Positions 27,444 through 37,541 are shown, counted from the first letter of the stretch. The stretch is DNA of 64,000 nt from Pedobacter sp. HDW13 (GCF_011303555.1 NZ_CP049868.1:62001-126000), one strand, 5' to 3'. The notes: generated by a model from the sequence alone, not told the origin. Program-made: numbers and translations.

Positions 27444-28322
27444 ATGAAACCACAATTATTAAAAGTTTCAACTGGCCCTGCACAATCGTTTAGCGTAAGA
27501 AGAGACCTGGTCCCATATATGAATAATAAGTGGCATTATCATCCTGAGGTAGAACTTATACATCTCAAGAAAGGCGTAGGAACACAGTTTGTCGGAGACA
27601 GTATCAAAAGCTTTAGATCAGGAGACATTGTACTAGTTGGTGCCCACCTGGCACATTATTGGAGATTTGACGATGTTTACCTAAAAAACCCCTCGAAAGC
27701 CAGTGCCGACGTTAGGGTTGCACATTTTAGTGAAAACTTTTGGGGAGATCAGTTCCTCAACCTACCGGAGAACAAGCCTATTAAAACATTATTGGAAAGT
27801 AGCAGAAGGGGCATTCAGGTGAATGGTAAGATTAAAAAACACGTGGCTGACCTGCTTGAAGAAATGGTAACTTCGGAAAGTAACAACCGCATTATATTAT
27901 TAATGGAAGCACTTAACCTGATCGCTAACTCCAATCAAACCGTCAAACTCTCCTCCATTGGTTTTAAACAGGCTTATAATGAGACCGAGAATATAAAGAT
28001 CAACGCGATTTATGAATACACGTTGGAAAACTTCAGGAGAAAAATACAATTAGAGGAGATTGCAAATGTGGCTGTGATCAGTCCAAATTCCTTCTGCAGG
28101 TACTTTAAGTCAAAAACCGGCAAAACATATTCCAGGTTTTTAACTGAAATAAAGGTTGGCCACGCCTGTAGACTACTAATAGAAAACAAACTTAACATCA
28201 AACAGTTATGCTACGAAAGCGGCTTTAATAATATGGCAAGCTTCCATAAATATTTTAAGATGAACACAGGAAAAAGCCCATTAAGTTATCAGAAAGAGTT
28301 CATTACTCAACGTGCCAGTTAA
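27444..28322 (+). CDS. AraC-family transcriptional regulator with cupin sensor domain
   Basis: This 292-residue protein has an N-terminal cupin-type sensor (NKWHYHPEVELIHLKKGVGT near residue 28; FRSGDIVLVGAHLAHYW near 58). A C-terminal AraC DNA-binding domain at about 190-285 has two helix-turn-helix units (LEEIANVAVISPNSFCRYFK and IKQLCYESGFNNMASFHKYF). The cupin part probably binds a sugar product. It is the only regulator beside the polysaccharide locus at 28.5-53 kb, and it points towards that locus convergently. It is the best candidate for its control, though that link is positional. Confidence 0.93.
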   Translation: MKPQLLKVSTGPAQSFSVRRDLVPYMNNKWHYHPEVELIHLKKGVGTQFVGDSIKSFRSGDIVLVGAHLAHYWRFDDVYLKNPSKASADVRVAHFSENFWGDQFLNLPENKPIKTLLESSRRGIQVNGKIKKHVADLLEEMVTSESNNRIILLMEALNLIANSNQTVKLSSIGFKQAYNETENIKINAIYEYTLENFRRKIQLEEIANVAVISPNSFCRYFKSKTGKTYSRFLTEIKVGHACRLLIENKLNIKQLCYESGFNNMASFHKYFKMNTGKSPLSYQKEFITQRAS

Positions 28323-28565
28323 TCCATATTTTAGCCCCGGTTCCGGAATATATTTAGGGATTTCAGGGTCAACCCATAAGGATAAACTTATTACAGAGCT
28401 GATGGAGGCGGATCCCCTAAAAGTCTGGGGCTCTGCTTCCATTACTACCTTCAAGTTAAAAACCTGCATGATTGCTATAATTTTCATTAAAGAATATAGC
28501 ATGAAGGCAAAGGGATGATTCATCCCCTTCAATTTAGTGCTGCTTTCATCACCTTCTATCGATCA

Positions 28566-29699
28566 TCAGTCTATCAATGCGGCAGCTGTCCATAAAATTG
28601 GTGCCTGACCATGCAGATCCCCTATTACCCTTTTTCTATCCAGATAATACTGTTTATCATTTTTCTTATTTGTACCCTCACAAACGTCTTTTATATCCCC
28701 ATTTACATCAAGATAAGCAACCAGGCCCAACCATGCTTTTCTTACAGCAGCCCCATATTTTTTTTCATCCAACCAACCTTTTTTAACGCCTACCACCATG
28801 GCATAGGTAAACATTCCTGTTGATGAGCTTTCCTCCCAGCAAGCAGGTTCATCTATCAATTGCCTCCATAAACCGGATGGCGCCTGGTATTTTAATAAAG
28901 AAGCCATCATTGTTTGGTAGCCTTTCATAATGCGGGAACGGTCTGGATTATTTTTTGGCAAGGATGATAACAATTCGGCCATACCGGCCGCCATCCATCC
29001 ATTTCCTCTGGCCCAAAAGAAAGGAACATCTGGTGCGTGGAAAAACAAACCGTTCTGTTTCTGAAGTGAATCCAGGTACAGCACCATTTCCTTTGCAGCC
29101 CGATCGATATACTTTTTATCATTCGTTGCCCTATAAGCCTGGGTCTGCAAGGTGGTGATCATAAACATGTCATCTATCCACATACGGGTATGCCAGGTAA
29201 AACCATTGTTAAAGGCATTCAACTGTTCAGGTGTCACCTTTACATCCTCTCCTGGTTTCATCCACTGTTTATCAGCGATATCCTGACCTATCTCCTTATA
29301 TTTTATCTGGCCGGTTTGTATATACAACTGAAGCGGTACAGAACCAAAAACTGCATAATCCACATTGGTAACCGGTGGAATCATAGCAGCTTCCTGCTTA
29401 AACATGGGCTCGAACCTTTTGATCAGATCACTTTCCAAACTACGGTTAGCGGATGCCTTTGCAAACTTCAACGCACCATACCAGGCACAACTTTCTGCGT
29501 AAGTAATTACCCTGGGAGGCGTTGGCTTATTGAAATTGGTGTGTGGAGTTGCTACAAACCTTGCAGCGACCCAGCTACCTATTTCTTCAGGTGAGCTGCC
29601 CTTTGGCCAATTCTTTAAGCTGGCAGACTGAGCAGAAGCTATTGCGGGGAAAGCCAATAGCAATCCTACGATTACAATTATATTTTTTTTCATTAGCAT
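28566..29699 (-). CDS. GH105-type unsaturated rhamnogalacturonyl/uronyl hydrolase
   Basis: This 377-residue secreted enzyme has a signal peptide ending near AIASAQS. It is an (alpha/alpha)6 barrel of the GH88/GH105 clan, hydrating the C4-C5 double bond of unsaturated uronic acids left by polysaccharide lyases. Visible motifs are NGFTWHTRMWIDDMFMIT near residue 165 (the Asp pair holds the catalytic residue), FFHAPDVPFFWARGNGWMAA near 222 and a WEESSSTGMF stretch near 290. Length fits GH105. A start at 29693 (MKKN) is equally possible. It is the last gene of the minus-strand glycan locus. Confidence 0.9.
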   Translation of the reverse strand: MLMKKNIIVIVGLLLAFPAIASAQSASLKNWPKGSSPEEIGSWVAARFVATPHTNFNKPTPPRVITYAESCAWYGALKFAKASANRSLESDLIKRFEPMFKQEAAMIPPVTNVDYAVFGSVPLQLYIQTGQIKYKEIGQDIADKQWMKPGEDVKVTPEQLNAFNNGFTWHTRMWIDDMFMITTLQTQAYRATNDKKYIDRAAKEMVLYLDSLQKQNGLFFHAPDVPFFWARGNGWMAAGMAELLSSLPKNNPDRSRIMKGYQTMMASLLKYQAPSGLWRQLIDEPACWEESSSTGMFTYAMVVGVKKGWLDEKKYGAAVRKAWLGLVAYLDVNGDIKDVCEGTNKKNDKQYYLDRKRVIGDLHGQAPILWTAAALID

Positions 29700-29880
29700 A
29701 TATGTTTCTATTCACTTCATACCATAAACAGCATCTGATGATTTATACAGTTTACCTGCCTGGTGATCCAATCAGTTTTTTTGTTTCGGATATTCATTAT
29801 TGTGCCCGGCTTATCTTCATTTGCCCTATAAGCAATATAAACACAGGCTACTTGCGTTCATCATAACCGACCTGAACAAG

Positions 29881-31413
29881 CTATTCAGCGACATTCCTGC
29901 CGGTTAAGCGCAATTGAAGCTGTGCTTCGAACAAAGACCGGGGCAATACTTCATGGCCTTGGGATTCATTTATTCCCACATTTTCAAAAGTTACTTTCCG
30001 ATCAGATTGAAAACCTACTAAAAAAGGGAGTGCAATGGAATAATTCCTCCTTCTGGCCATATCCCAGAAATTATAATGTTGTTCATTCACAGATTGGTGC
30101 CTAAAATTCCATAGCACGAGATATTTAGCATGATGGGGATGCCCTGGTTCAGGTCCTCCCAGGTTATAAAAAACCCCTCCCTGGATATCATCGTACAAAG
30201 TTGCAAAAGGCTGTCCGGAGTGGATATCGATATTTTGATCTGTTCCCAAAGTGCATTGTGTAATTACCGTATTTACCGCACTATAACCCGTTCCGGCACC
30301 ATGATGTTGTGCATTATTGAAATGACAGTTTTTGATCAAAACCCCGTAACCAGTACGGGCATGAACTGAAGCATGGCCTTTTTTTCCGGTAAAATCCACA
30401 TTCAGTACACTGACCTGATACCCGGAACGGATGAATAAACCTTCGTTCCAATCCTGGAATTCACAATTGCGCACCCAGCTATTTTTCACATATTCCATTC
30501 CCACTGCTTCATAGGCATAATCGTGTACCGCGTTCTTATGGTGAACAAATTCCTCAGGGTAAGTTTTCCAGTTACTGGTAAATCTGATATCTTCTATGCC
30601 ACATTCCTCTATCGCATTGTAATTTAAAAGCTCGAAAGCCGCACTCTTGACCAGGACAAGGTCAAAATGGATAGGATTTTTAAACTTCACCTTATTCCCT
30701 TGAATTTTTTCAATGGTATGGATTTCATAGATCAGCATTCCACCATTTTCACCTTGCAGCCTTGTCCATTCCTGCTTTAGCGGCAGCGGTGAAAAGTAAA
30801 GTTTTGTAAATTCTTCGCTCCGGTGTTTTAAGACCACATCCATTCCTACCTTTAAAGCACCAGCATTTGCTACTTCTACCCAAAAGCTTTCCCTTTCTGC
30901 GTTTTTTGTAATGGTTGTTAATCGGTTCTGGACATTATTGTCGGGTTTAAACAAAATCTGCCTACCATTGATCCTCATTTTATCCTGATAGATTTCTGTG
31001 CCGCCTAATGCGCTACCACTTCCCTTTAAGACAATATTACTCTTTGAAATCCTAATCTGTTTGGTACTGTCATTATCTTTCGCCAATAAAAATTTACCGG
31101 CGGGAAAGAAAACCACACCGCCTTCTTCATTTCTTTCGGCGGCATCTATAGCTTTTTGGATAGCATCGTCATCATATAGATTGTCATTGGGCTTAGCGCC
31201 AAAATCGAGCACATTAAATATCTTTTTAGCCGAAACAGATGGGATCTCCTTTTCCGAAAAATTATATCCGGCATAGGAAAAATCAGGTAGTATGGGCGTT
31301 TTTTTCTGAGCTTTGGCTGATACAAAGTCTTGCCATAACGGAGTTGTTTTTTGTGCTTTTAAGGACAAAAAAAATACAGTCGACAAAATTAAACAGCTTA
31401 GTTTCTTCATCAT
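29881..31413 (-). CDS. DUF4955 family parallel beta-helix protein
   Basis: This 510-residue secreted protein has a signal peptide ending near LKAQK. NVLDFGAKPNDNLYDDDAIQ near residue 66, followed by VVFFPAGKFLLA near 100, is the pectate-lyase-3/GH28-like start of a right-handed beta-helix. The C-terminal part carries features I associate with DUF4955 (VHHKNAVHDYAYEAVGMEYV near 288, HHGAGTGYSAVNT, and LGGPEPGHPHHAKYLVLWNF near 425). Family activity is uncharacterised, but it recurs with uronate-degrading loci. Placed between GH29 and GH105 genes, it is likely a lyase or hydrolase acting on the same glycan. Confidence 0.78.
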   Translation of the reverse strand: MMKKLSCLILSTVFFLSLKAQKTTPLWQDFVSAKAQKKTPILPDFSYAGYNFSEKEIPSVSAKKIFNVLDFGAKPNDNLYDDDAIQKAIDAAERNEEGGVVFFPAGKFLLAKDNDSTKQIRISKSNIVLKGSGSALGGTEIYQDKMRINGRQILFKPDNNVQNRLTTITKNAERESFWVEVANAGALKVGMDVVLKHRSEEFTKLYFSPLPLKQEWTRLQGENGGMLIYEIHTIEKIQGNKVKFKNPIHFDLVLVKSAAFELLNYNAIEECGIEDIRFTSNWKTYPEEFVHHKNAVHDYAYEAVGMEYVKNSWVRNCEFQDWNEGLFIRSGYQVSVLNVDFTGKKGHASVHARTGYGVLIKNCHFNNAQHHGAGTGYSAVNTVITQCTLGTDQNIDIHSGQPFATLYDDIQGGVFYNLGGPEPGHPHHAKYLVLWNFRHQSVNEQHYNFWDMARRRNYSIALPFLVGFQSDRKVTFENVGINESQGHEVLPRSLFEAQLQLRLTGRNVAE

Positions 31414-31422
31414 TATTAATTA

Positions 31423-32862
31423 TTAGTCAATTGCGCCGGTTTTCATTTTCTCCTTACCAGATTCCTCGAACCAGGTTTTCATTTTACCTTTTACCTCAAC
31501 CTTAATTACACTGGCAACCGGATCCGGAGCAGGCATCTGAAGTTTAAACGTAGTCTGATCAATTCTTTTTGCCCAACTGATCTTATTTCCGCTGCCAAGT
31601 AACTGCGCGGATAATACTTCTAAGGCTAAACCTTTGATGACAAGTTCGCCGTTTTTTGGCCAATCGAAAACAGAAAAATACAAGGTAGTATTTCCATTGT
31701 CATGATCTTTTCTGGTTACTCTTCCCCAGCTCTGAGCAGGAACAGGACTTGCCTGGGTTGCATAAATGGCCTCACTATAAACGCTCATCCAGGCTCCTAA
31801 ATCTTTTAATCTTTCTACGCTTGTTTCGGGAAAGGAACCATCAGGTTTTGGACCAATATTCAACAGGTAATTCCCTCCTTTGGAGGCAATGTCGATGAGG
31901 TTACGGATCAGAACAGGTGATGATTTCCAGTTGACATCCGAATTCCTGAATCCCCAGGTACCATTCATTGTCATACAGGTTTCCCAATCTTTGCCATCCA
32001 GTTCGCTCAGATTAGGTATCTTTTGTTCCGGGGTCTTGGTATCCCCTTGGAAATTTGGCCTTTTTAGCCTGTCATTTGTAATAATATTGGGCTGCAGTTT
32101 TAATTGTTCCTGGAATTTTAACGCAGCTTCATCGGTCATATTGGTAGGCGTATCCCACCATAATACAGCGATATCCCCATAATTGGTCATCAATTCTTTC
32201 ACCTGCGGTACAGCTACCCTATCGATATACTCGGCGAAGGTAGCTGTTTCTTGAACTGGGTCCCAATGGCCTTTATGTGCCAGGGTGTAAGCATTTATAT
32301 GGGTACTATCCGGATTTGGCCAACCTTCTGCCATTAATTTTCTAGCCGCAGCCCCTCCCGGATTTCCCCAATCCTGGGCCTGGGAATAATAAAAACCTAA
32401 TCTTATACCATACTTTTTACATGCAGCGGCTAAAGGTTTCAATAAATCCTTCTTATACGGTGTTGCATCCACGATATCCCAGTCGCTTGCTTTGGAGTCA
32501 AATAAAGCAAAGCCATCATGATGCTTAGCGGTAATAACGATGTATTTCATCCCGGCATCTTTTGCCATCCTCACCCATTCATCGGCATCAAATTTCATGG
32601 GATTAAATTGCCCGGCGATTGCCTTATACTCCGCAACTGGCACTTTCATTCTGTTCATAATCCACTCAGCACCTCCCCTGGCCTGTTGATGTCCATTATA
32701 CTCACCGGCCATTTGTGCATACACGCCAAAATGTATAAACATTCCAAAGCGGGCATCCCGCCACCATTCCATTTTTTTCTCTTTTGGTAATGCCTGCTGA
32801 GATTTGGTAATAGAGGCAGAAAATGCAAATATCAAAAGCAAGCAGCTAAGTTTCTTTATCAT
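31423..32862 (-). CDS. GH29-type alpha-L-fucosidase (paralogue 1)
   Basis: This 479-residue secreted enzyme begins with a signal peptide (start at the ATG at 32862; an upstream TTG is less likely). Family features include MEWWRDARFGMFIHFGVYAQ near residue 31, YIVITAKHHDGFALFDS near 107, KYGIRLGFYYSQAQDW near 150 and the nucleophile segment VLWWDTP with Asp at about 237. GH29 enzymes release terminal alpha-L-fucose with retention. The nucleophile is followed by Thr-Pro, as in the second GH29 copy here, so the two may belong to one subfamily. A glycoside-hydrolase C-terminal beta domain follows. Confidence 0.92.
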   Translation of the reverse strand: MIKKLSCLLLIFAFSASITKSQQALPKEKKMEWWRDARFGMFIHFGVYAQMAGEYNGHQQARGGAEWIMNRMKVPVAEYKAIAGQFNPMKFDADEWVRMAKDAGMKYIVITAKHHDGFALFDSKASDWDIVDATPYKKDLLKPLAAACKKYGIRLGFYYSQAQDWGNPGGAAARKLMAEGWPNPDSTHINAYTLAHKGHWDPVQETATFAEYIDRVAVPQVKELMTNYGDIAVLWWDTPTNMTDEAALKFQEQLKLQPNIITNDRLKRPNFQGDTKTPEQKIPNLSELDGKDWETCMTMNGTWGFRNSDVNWKSSPVLIRNLIDIASKGGNYLLNIGPKPDGSFPETSVERLKDLGAWMSVYSEAIYATQASPVPAQSWGRVTRKDHDNGNTTLYFSVFDWPKNGELVIKGLALEVLSAQLLGSGNKISWAKRIDQTTFKLQMPAPDPVASVIKVEVKGKMKTWFEESGKEKMKTGAID

Positions 32863-33013
32863 ATCATTAAGCAATAAAATTTAAAATTATTATTCTATGT
32901 ATACTGGTGTTAAAGTACAAGTTACTAAAACGTTTCGTTCAAATATTTCAAAATTGACTAAACGAACATCATCAGGGCACCAGGCAAGTACCGGATCCTT
33001 TTATGTTAAGCAA

Positions 33014-33358
33014 TTACCGGAAGAGAATAAAATCTTCTCTTAGCGGAGAAAAGCTATCTATCAGCCTTACTTTTTCGGTTAGCAGCTGGATGCCATGCAA
33101 CCGATTAGAAGGGACGTAAAAGAGATCGCCTGCCTTAAGGTGTTCTGTTTGCTCCCCATCCATAAAAAACAAGATTTCGCCCGCTGCTACATAGGTGGTT
33201 TGTTCATGAACATGTGCGTGCATCGGGTCTGGTGCTGTTTGGGGGCCATTGCTAAAGTCAAGTACGGCAGTAAGCAGTTTATCCAGATAGACTAACCGTC
33301 TTTCTATTCCTGGTGCAGGATGCTGGATTTCGGCATCTTCATATTTTAATACAGGCAT
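33014..33358 (-). CDS. Cupin protein, KdgF-like
   Basis: This 114-residue cytoplasmic protein is a single cupin barrel with the metal-binding pattern HAHVHEQTTYVAAGE (about 47-61) and a second motif GDLFYVPSNRLHG (about 76-88). KdgF proteins convert 4,5-unsaturated uronates to a linear ketone after pectin or alginate lysis. The size, motif order and position beside two PL6 lyases suit that role, but other cupins are possible. I start at the ATG at 33358; a longer frame to 33424 would overlap the upstream gene. No signal peptide is present, unlike its neighbours. Confidence 0.72.
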   Translation of the reverse strand: MPVLKYEDAEIQHPAPGIERRLVYLDKLLTAVLDFSNGPQTAPDPMHAHVHEQTTYVAAGEILFFMDGEQTEHLKAGDLFYVPSNRLHGIQLLTEKVRLIDSFSPLREDFILFR

Positions 33359-33410
33359 ATTTTTTTTTATTAGGGGATATAGAATTAATTGGGGATATAG
33401 AATATACAGG

Positions 33411-34904
33411 TTAATTTTTGACAATCAGTACCGTTCCAAGATTGGTCATCCACAAAGGACCGATCCCATTTGCCTTCAATAATGATTTATGCAGGGCATC
33501 CAAGGCATTGGCGCCAATATTGTTGGATTGAAAAAATGTGTACGAACCTTTAAAGCCACCGGTTGCCGGACTATTTGCCGCAGGAAAATAGGTATTAAAT
33601 CCATCGATGAGTTCCATTTTAGGATCAGTTTGCTGTATCCCAGCCGGCAATGCCAGAGTTTGCCCGCTGCCCATTCCAAAAGCAATATTTCCCTCATAGA
33701 AAAAATTTTGCGGCTGATCAGTATAAGCAACGGCAATGCCACTTTTCGATAAGATTAGGTTATTGGCAATAATACAATCTGCAGGTGGAACAGTCCGGTT
33801 ATTGCCACCCTTACCCGCACCGACATCAAATGCCTGTACACAGTTTACGATGGTATTTCCAACAATCCTGGCATTTTTAACCTGAAAATAGCCACTAGGC
33901 TCTGAATTTGGCACTCCATCCAAAATAGCAATTGCACTGGTCTGCCCTGTTGTGGCTATCCCCTGCAGGTAGTTATTGTAAATTAAATGCCCCTCACCAA
34001 TAGTCCGGATTCCTCCTGCATTTGAAACATTATTGCCAATGATATAATTCCCATAAACTTCGGAACTGTTTCCATGACGCAAACATAAAGTACCACGGCT
34101 TTCAAAAAATAAATTGTTGCGAATGGTATTCTTACTCATCTTATTGGATATGATTTCTGTTTCGCCATTGCAGTGCTCAAAAATATTTTCTTCGATAAGC
34201 ACCTGGGCTTCATTAAGGTAATAATCGCTGGTCCCTACCCGGATCGTCTCTCCGCCATTGTTCCCCAGATCAGGTCTTTCCCCAAAGTAATTATGATCGA
34301 TCCTATGGGCAAGTACTGAATTGGTGCCCCAGATAACCATAGTAGGCCCTTGATGGGCTTTCCCTTTCAGATAACAATGATCTATCCTGTTGTTTTTACC
34401 GTTAATGGAAATCCACCTATAGTCGACAGTTTGATCTATGGGATTATAATCGACGATAGAAGTGTTGGTAATCCTGCAGTTCCTTGAGCCCACGCTAAAA
34501 TCGACGACATTTAATTTGGAGACCGCCAAGTTTCCATTATTGAAACTCAGGCCATCTACAACCAGCCATTGTCCATCGATAGCTATTGAAGAGGCACCTT
34601 TTAGATTTACATCACCTGCCTTTTCGGCTTTTAAAACGATTGGTTTATCTAAAGTACCTACACCTTTCAAAATCAGCCGTTGATTATCCCAGGTCCCGGA
34701 TTTCAATATTATGGTATCTCCCGGCACTAAAGTCAGTGCAGAAAGTTCGGTGGCCGAGCTGATGACTTTACAGTTTGGACAAGTCACCTTATCGTTTTCT
34801 TTGGCACGCAGAACAACTGGTGTTTGCGTCTCCCCCTTTTTACAGCCATTTAAAGCGGCAGTTATCATCAGGAGTAAGGCTAATATTAAACTTCTTTCTA
34901 TCAT
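33411..34904 (-). CDS. Polysaccharide lyase family 6 protein (lipoprotein)
   Basis: This 497-residue protein has a lipoprotein signal with Cys at residue 21 (LNGC then KK). It is a right-handed beta-helix of the chondroitinase-B/alginate-lyase family PL6: PGDTIILKSGTWDNQRLIL near 61, NGGETIRVGTS near 216, CNGETEIISNK near 245 and SRGTLCLRHGN near 269. Lys255 and Arg276 correspond to the catalytic pair known in the family. PL6 enzymes cleave alginate or dermatan sulfate; here the real substrate is unknown. A paralogue lies just upstream. Confidence 0.93.
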   Translation of the reverse strand: MIERSLILALLLMITAALNGCKKGETQTPVVLRAKENDKVTCPNCKVISSATELSALTLVPGDTIILKSGTWDNQRLILKGVGTLDKPIVLKAEKAGDVNLKGASSIAIDGQWLVVDGLSFNNGNLAVSKLNVVDFSVGSRNCRITNTSIVDYNPIDQTVDYRWISINGKNNRIDHCYLKGKAHQGPTMVIWGTNSVLAHRIDHNYFGERPDLGNNGGETIRVGTSDYYLNEAQVLIEENIFEHCNGETEIISNKMSKNTIRNNLFFESRGTLCLRHGNSSEVYGNYIIGNNVSNAGGIRTIGEGHLIYNNYLQGIATTGQTSAIAILDGVPNSEPSGYFQVKNARIVGNTIVNCVQAFDVGAGKGGNNRTVPPADCIIANNLILSKSGIAVAYTDQPQNFFYEGNIAFGMGSGQTLALPAGIQQTDPKMELIDGFNTYFPAANSPATGGFKGSYTFFQSNNIGANALDALHKSLLKANGIGPLWMTNLGTVLIVKN

Positions 34905-34976
34905 GTTTTCTGATATTGATTCCGATTAAATAAGGTTTACTACATCCTCAATTGTTTTATTGCTAAAAGACCGGGC

Positions 34977-36308
34977 TTATTTTATAGTTAAAGGCAAGGT
35001 TGCTTTAAACCAGTCTGGGCCGATATCTTTCGCTTTAAATATTGATTTATCCGCACTTATCCCTACATTCCCCTGTACAGTCCAAAAACCATCCTTCTTT
35101 TTAAATTTTGCATCAACCAGGCTAAAACCACGGTCAAGATTTTGCGGTGCGGACTTAGTTTCCAGGATATTTCCTTCAAAAACTACATCAGCGGCTTTAT
35201 CTACCCAGCTTACAGGGTTGGTATCGCTCTTTATCAGGTTATGGGTAATCTGTATTTTTTGTGGGGAGAGTATCCGGTCTGCATTTTTTCCTGCACCCAA
35301 AGAAAAAACCTCTTTACAATCCACAATAACATTGGCGGTAATTTCAGCGTTTTTTACCTGCCAATGGCTGACCAAAATTGGATTAGGTAATCCATCCATG
35401 ACCGATACAGCGGCTCTTAGGCCAGTGCCAGTCAAACCCTGCAGATAATTATTGTATACTCTATGGTTTTCACCAATAATGCGGATACCACCGGTATTTT
35501 CGATTTTATTTCCTATAAAAATGTTTCCGGACACCTGGTTATTGTTTCCATGACGCAGCGTTAAAGTGCCAACGCTTTCAAAAAACAGGTTATTGGAAAT
35601 TGTATTCCTGCAAGATTTGACTGAAACAATTTCAGTTTCGCCATTACAATGCGCAAAAATATTGGCGTCAACTTTTGTAAATGAATCGTAAAACGACCAG
35701 GTACTTGTACCAATACGAATGGTTTCACCTCCATTCCCTCCAATATCTGGTCTTGGCCCGAAGTAATTATAATCTATCTGGTGATAATTGGGCTTATCCG
35801 ATAGCCATACAACCAGAGTCGGCCCAATATTGGTTTTACCTTCAAAGTAACAGTGGTCTACCCTGTTATGATCCCCATATAGAGAGGTAAATGTGTATTC
35901 GGTAGCTTTATCAGGTGGGTTATAACCCACAATATGGGAATTTGTTAAGCGGCAGTTAGCTGACTTTTCGGAAAATGTGATCACATCTTCTCCTTTTGTA
36001 AAACCATTCCGAAAAGAGAATCCGTCTGTAACTAACCACTTCCCATCTATTTTGAGTGATGAAGTCCCCGTAAAAACCACAGATCCACCATGCTCCGCTT
36101 TTAGCACAATAGGTTTTTCACGTGTGCCTTGGCCCCTGAGTACAAGCTGCTGGTTTTTCCATTCCCCGTTTTTAACCGTTACCTGGTCGCCCGGCAACAA
36201 TTTGAGGGTGGCCAGCTCCGCCGCCGAGCTTATTTTATAATCCTTTGTAAATCCGGAAATTGTGCAGGCGATAAATATCCCTGTCAGGCAGAATTTTAGT
36301 TTCATCAT
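34977..36308 (-). CDS. Polysaccharide lyase family 6 protein (paralogue)
   Basis: This 443-residue secreted lyase has an N-terminal signal sequence but no clear lipobox Cys, so it may be periplasmic. It shares the PL6 plan of its neighbour: PGDQVTVKNGEWKNQQLVL near 39, NGGETIRIGTS near 192, CNGETEIVSVK near 221 (catalytic Lys231) and VGTLTLRHGN near 246 (Arg252). Sequence differs enough from the lipoprotein copy to suggest an old duplication with different locations or substrates. The spacing of 72 bases to the next gene fits one operon. Confidence 0.92.
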   Translation of the reverse strand: MMKLKFCLTGIFIACTISGFTKDYKISSAAELATLKLLPGDQVTVKNGEWKNQQLVLRGQGTREKPIVLKAEHGGSVVFTGTSSLKIDGKWLVTDGFSFRNGFTKGEDVITFSEKSANCRLTNSHIVGYNPPDKATEYTFTSLYGDHNRVDHCYFEGKTNIGPTLVVWLSDKPNYHQIDYNYFGPRPDIGGNGGETIRIGTSTWSFYDSFTKVDANIFAHCNGETEIVSVKSCRNTISNNLFFESVGTLTLRHGNNNQVSGNIFIGNKIENTGGIRIIGENHRVYNNYLQGLTGTGLRAAVSVMDGLPNPILVSHWQVKNAEITANVIVDCKEVFSLGAGKNADRILSPQKIQITHNLIKSDTNPVSWVDKAADVVFEGNILETKSAPQNLDRGFSLVDAKFKKKDGFWTVQGNVGISADKSIFKAKDIGPDWFKATLPLTIK

Positions 36309-36338
36309 GTCGGTTTAATTTGGTTAGGGGTATCGCAA

Positions 36339-37541
36339 TTAGCGGAGGACTGCCGTTTTATGTTTTTTACATCTTAACAGTGCTTCCAAATAATAATAAT
36401 CAGCATAGCTTAATGGCACATCAACCTCGCTAACCGAGGGCTTTGAACCCGTACTGTGCAGTAAGATAAAACCTTTAGCATCGCCTACCTGTGCGGCGTA
36501 GTTAGTGCTTAAGCTTTTTAAAATCAGGTCGGCTTTGTTGTTATAATAATTCCCTTGACTGCTGTATTGACTTAATTCGTATAAACCTGAAGCGATAACG
36601 GCAGCAGCAGAGACATCTCTTGGCTCATTTGGAATTTGAGGAGCATTAAAGTCCCAATAAGGGACTATATCTTTAGGCATATTTGGATGATCAAGGATAA
36701 ACTTTGCAATATTTTCTGCCTGCTTTAAATAAATCGGATTTTTGGTATAACGGTAACACATGGTATAGCCATATAAACCCCAGGCCTGCCCACGGGCCCA
36801 GGCGGAAGAGTTGCTGTACCCCTGATGAGTCGTTTTCTTAAGTACTGCACCGGTTTTAGGATCATAATCTACAACATGATAAGAGCTAAAATCAGGGCGA
36901 AAATGGTTTTTCATGGTTGTAGTGGCGTGGCTGACTGCTATTTTATAAAAAGAAGAGTCGCCGGTCAGCCTGGTCGCCTCAAACAAGAGTTCTAAATTCA
37001 TCATATTATCAATGATGACCGGGTTAACCCATTTATCCCTGCTATGGTCCCAGGATAATATCACACCAGTTTTCGGATTAAAGCGGGTGGCTAAGGTTTT
37101 AGCTGCTTCAATGAGTACCTCTTTGTCGTGCGGATCTCCTGTTAACCGAAATGCATTACCCACGCTACAAAAGACCTTAAAGCCCATATCATGCGTGGTA
37201 CCGTTGGATTTTTCCTTTTCTATAAATGTGGTAAACTTTCTTGCCTCTGCTTTCCACTGAGGGGTTTTATAGTATTCATCCAAATACCACAGTACTCCTG
37301 GAAAAAATCCACTTGTCCAATCTTTGCTTGCCACCAATTTAAGATTTCCGTTCTCCAATGTCCGGGGAGAAATCAGTTCTGGCCTGGCAGGGTCTTTGGA
37401 TTTTTCGATCTCCTGCAGCATTACCCTGGTTTGGGCAGCGGCCTGTTGAAATGCTTTTTTAACATTTACCTGTTGTGCAAAACAACAGGTCTGCGCAACA
37501 AATAAGATAAGGGTGATAACGTATCTTGGTTTCTTCATCAT
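36339..37541 (-). CDS. GH88-type unsaturated glucuronyl hydrolase
   Basis: This 400-residue secreted enzyme follows a signal peptide ending CCFAQQ. Family features include KDWTSGFFPGVLWYLDEY near residue 75, HDMGFKVFCSVGNAFRLTGD near 118, IIDNMMNLELLFEATRLTGD near 175 (catalytic Asp region), and SNSSAWARGQAWGLYGYTMC near 245. GH88 removes the 4,5-unsaturated uronic acid from the non-reducing end of oligosaccharides made by lyases. Its start overlaps the stop of the upstream GH29 gene (TAATG on the minus strand), which indicates translational coupling. Fit with the PL6 lyases is good. Confidence 0.93.
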   Translation of the reverse strand: MMKKPRYVITLILFVAQTCCFAQQVNVKKAFQQAAAQTRVMLQEIEKSKDPARPELISPRTLENGNLKLVASKDWTSGFFPGVLWYLDEYYKTPQWKAEARKFTTFIEKEKSNGTTHDMGFKVFCSVGNAFRLTGDPHDKEVLIEAAKTLATRFNPKTGVILSWDHSRDKWVNPVIIDNMMNLELLFEATRLTGDSSFYKIAVSHATTTMKNHFRPDFSSYHVVDYDPKTGAVLKKTTHQGYSNSSAWARGQAWGLYGYTMCYRYTKNPIYLKQAENIAKFILDHPNMPKDIVPYWDFNAPQIPNEPRDVSAAAVIASGLYELSQYSSQGNYYNNKADLILKSLSTNYAAQVGDAKGFILLHSTGSKPSVSEVDVPLSYADYYYLEALLRCKKHKTAVLR

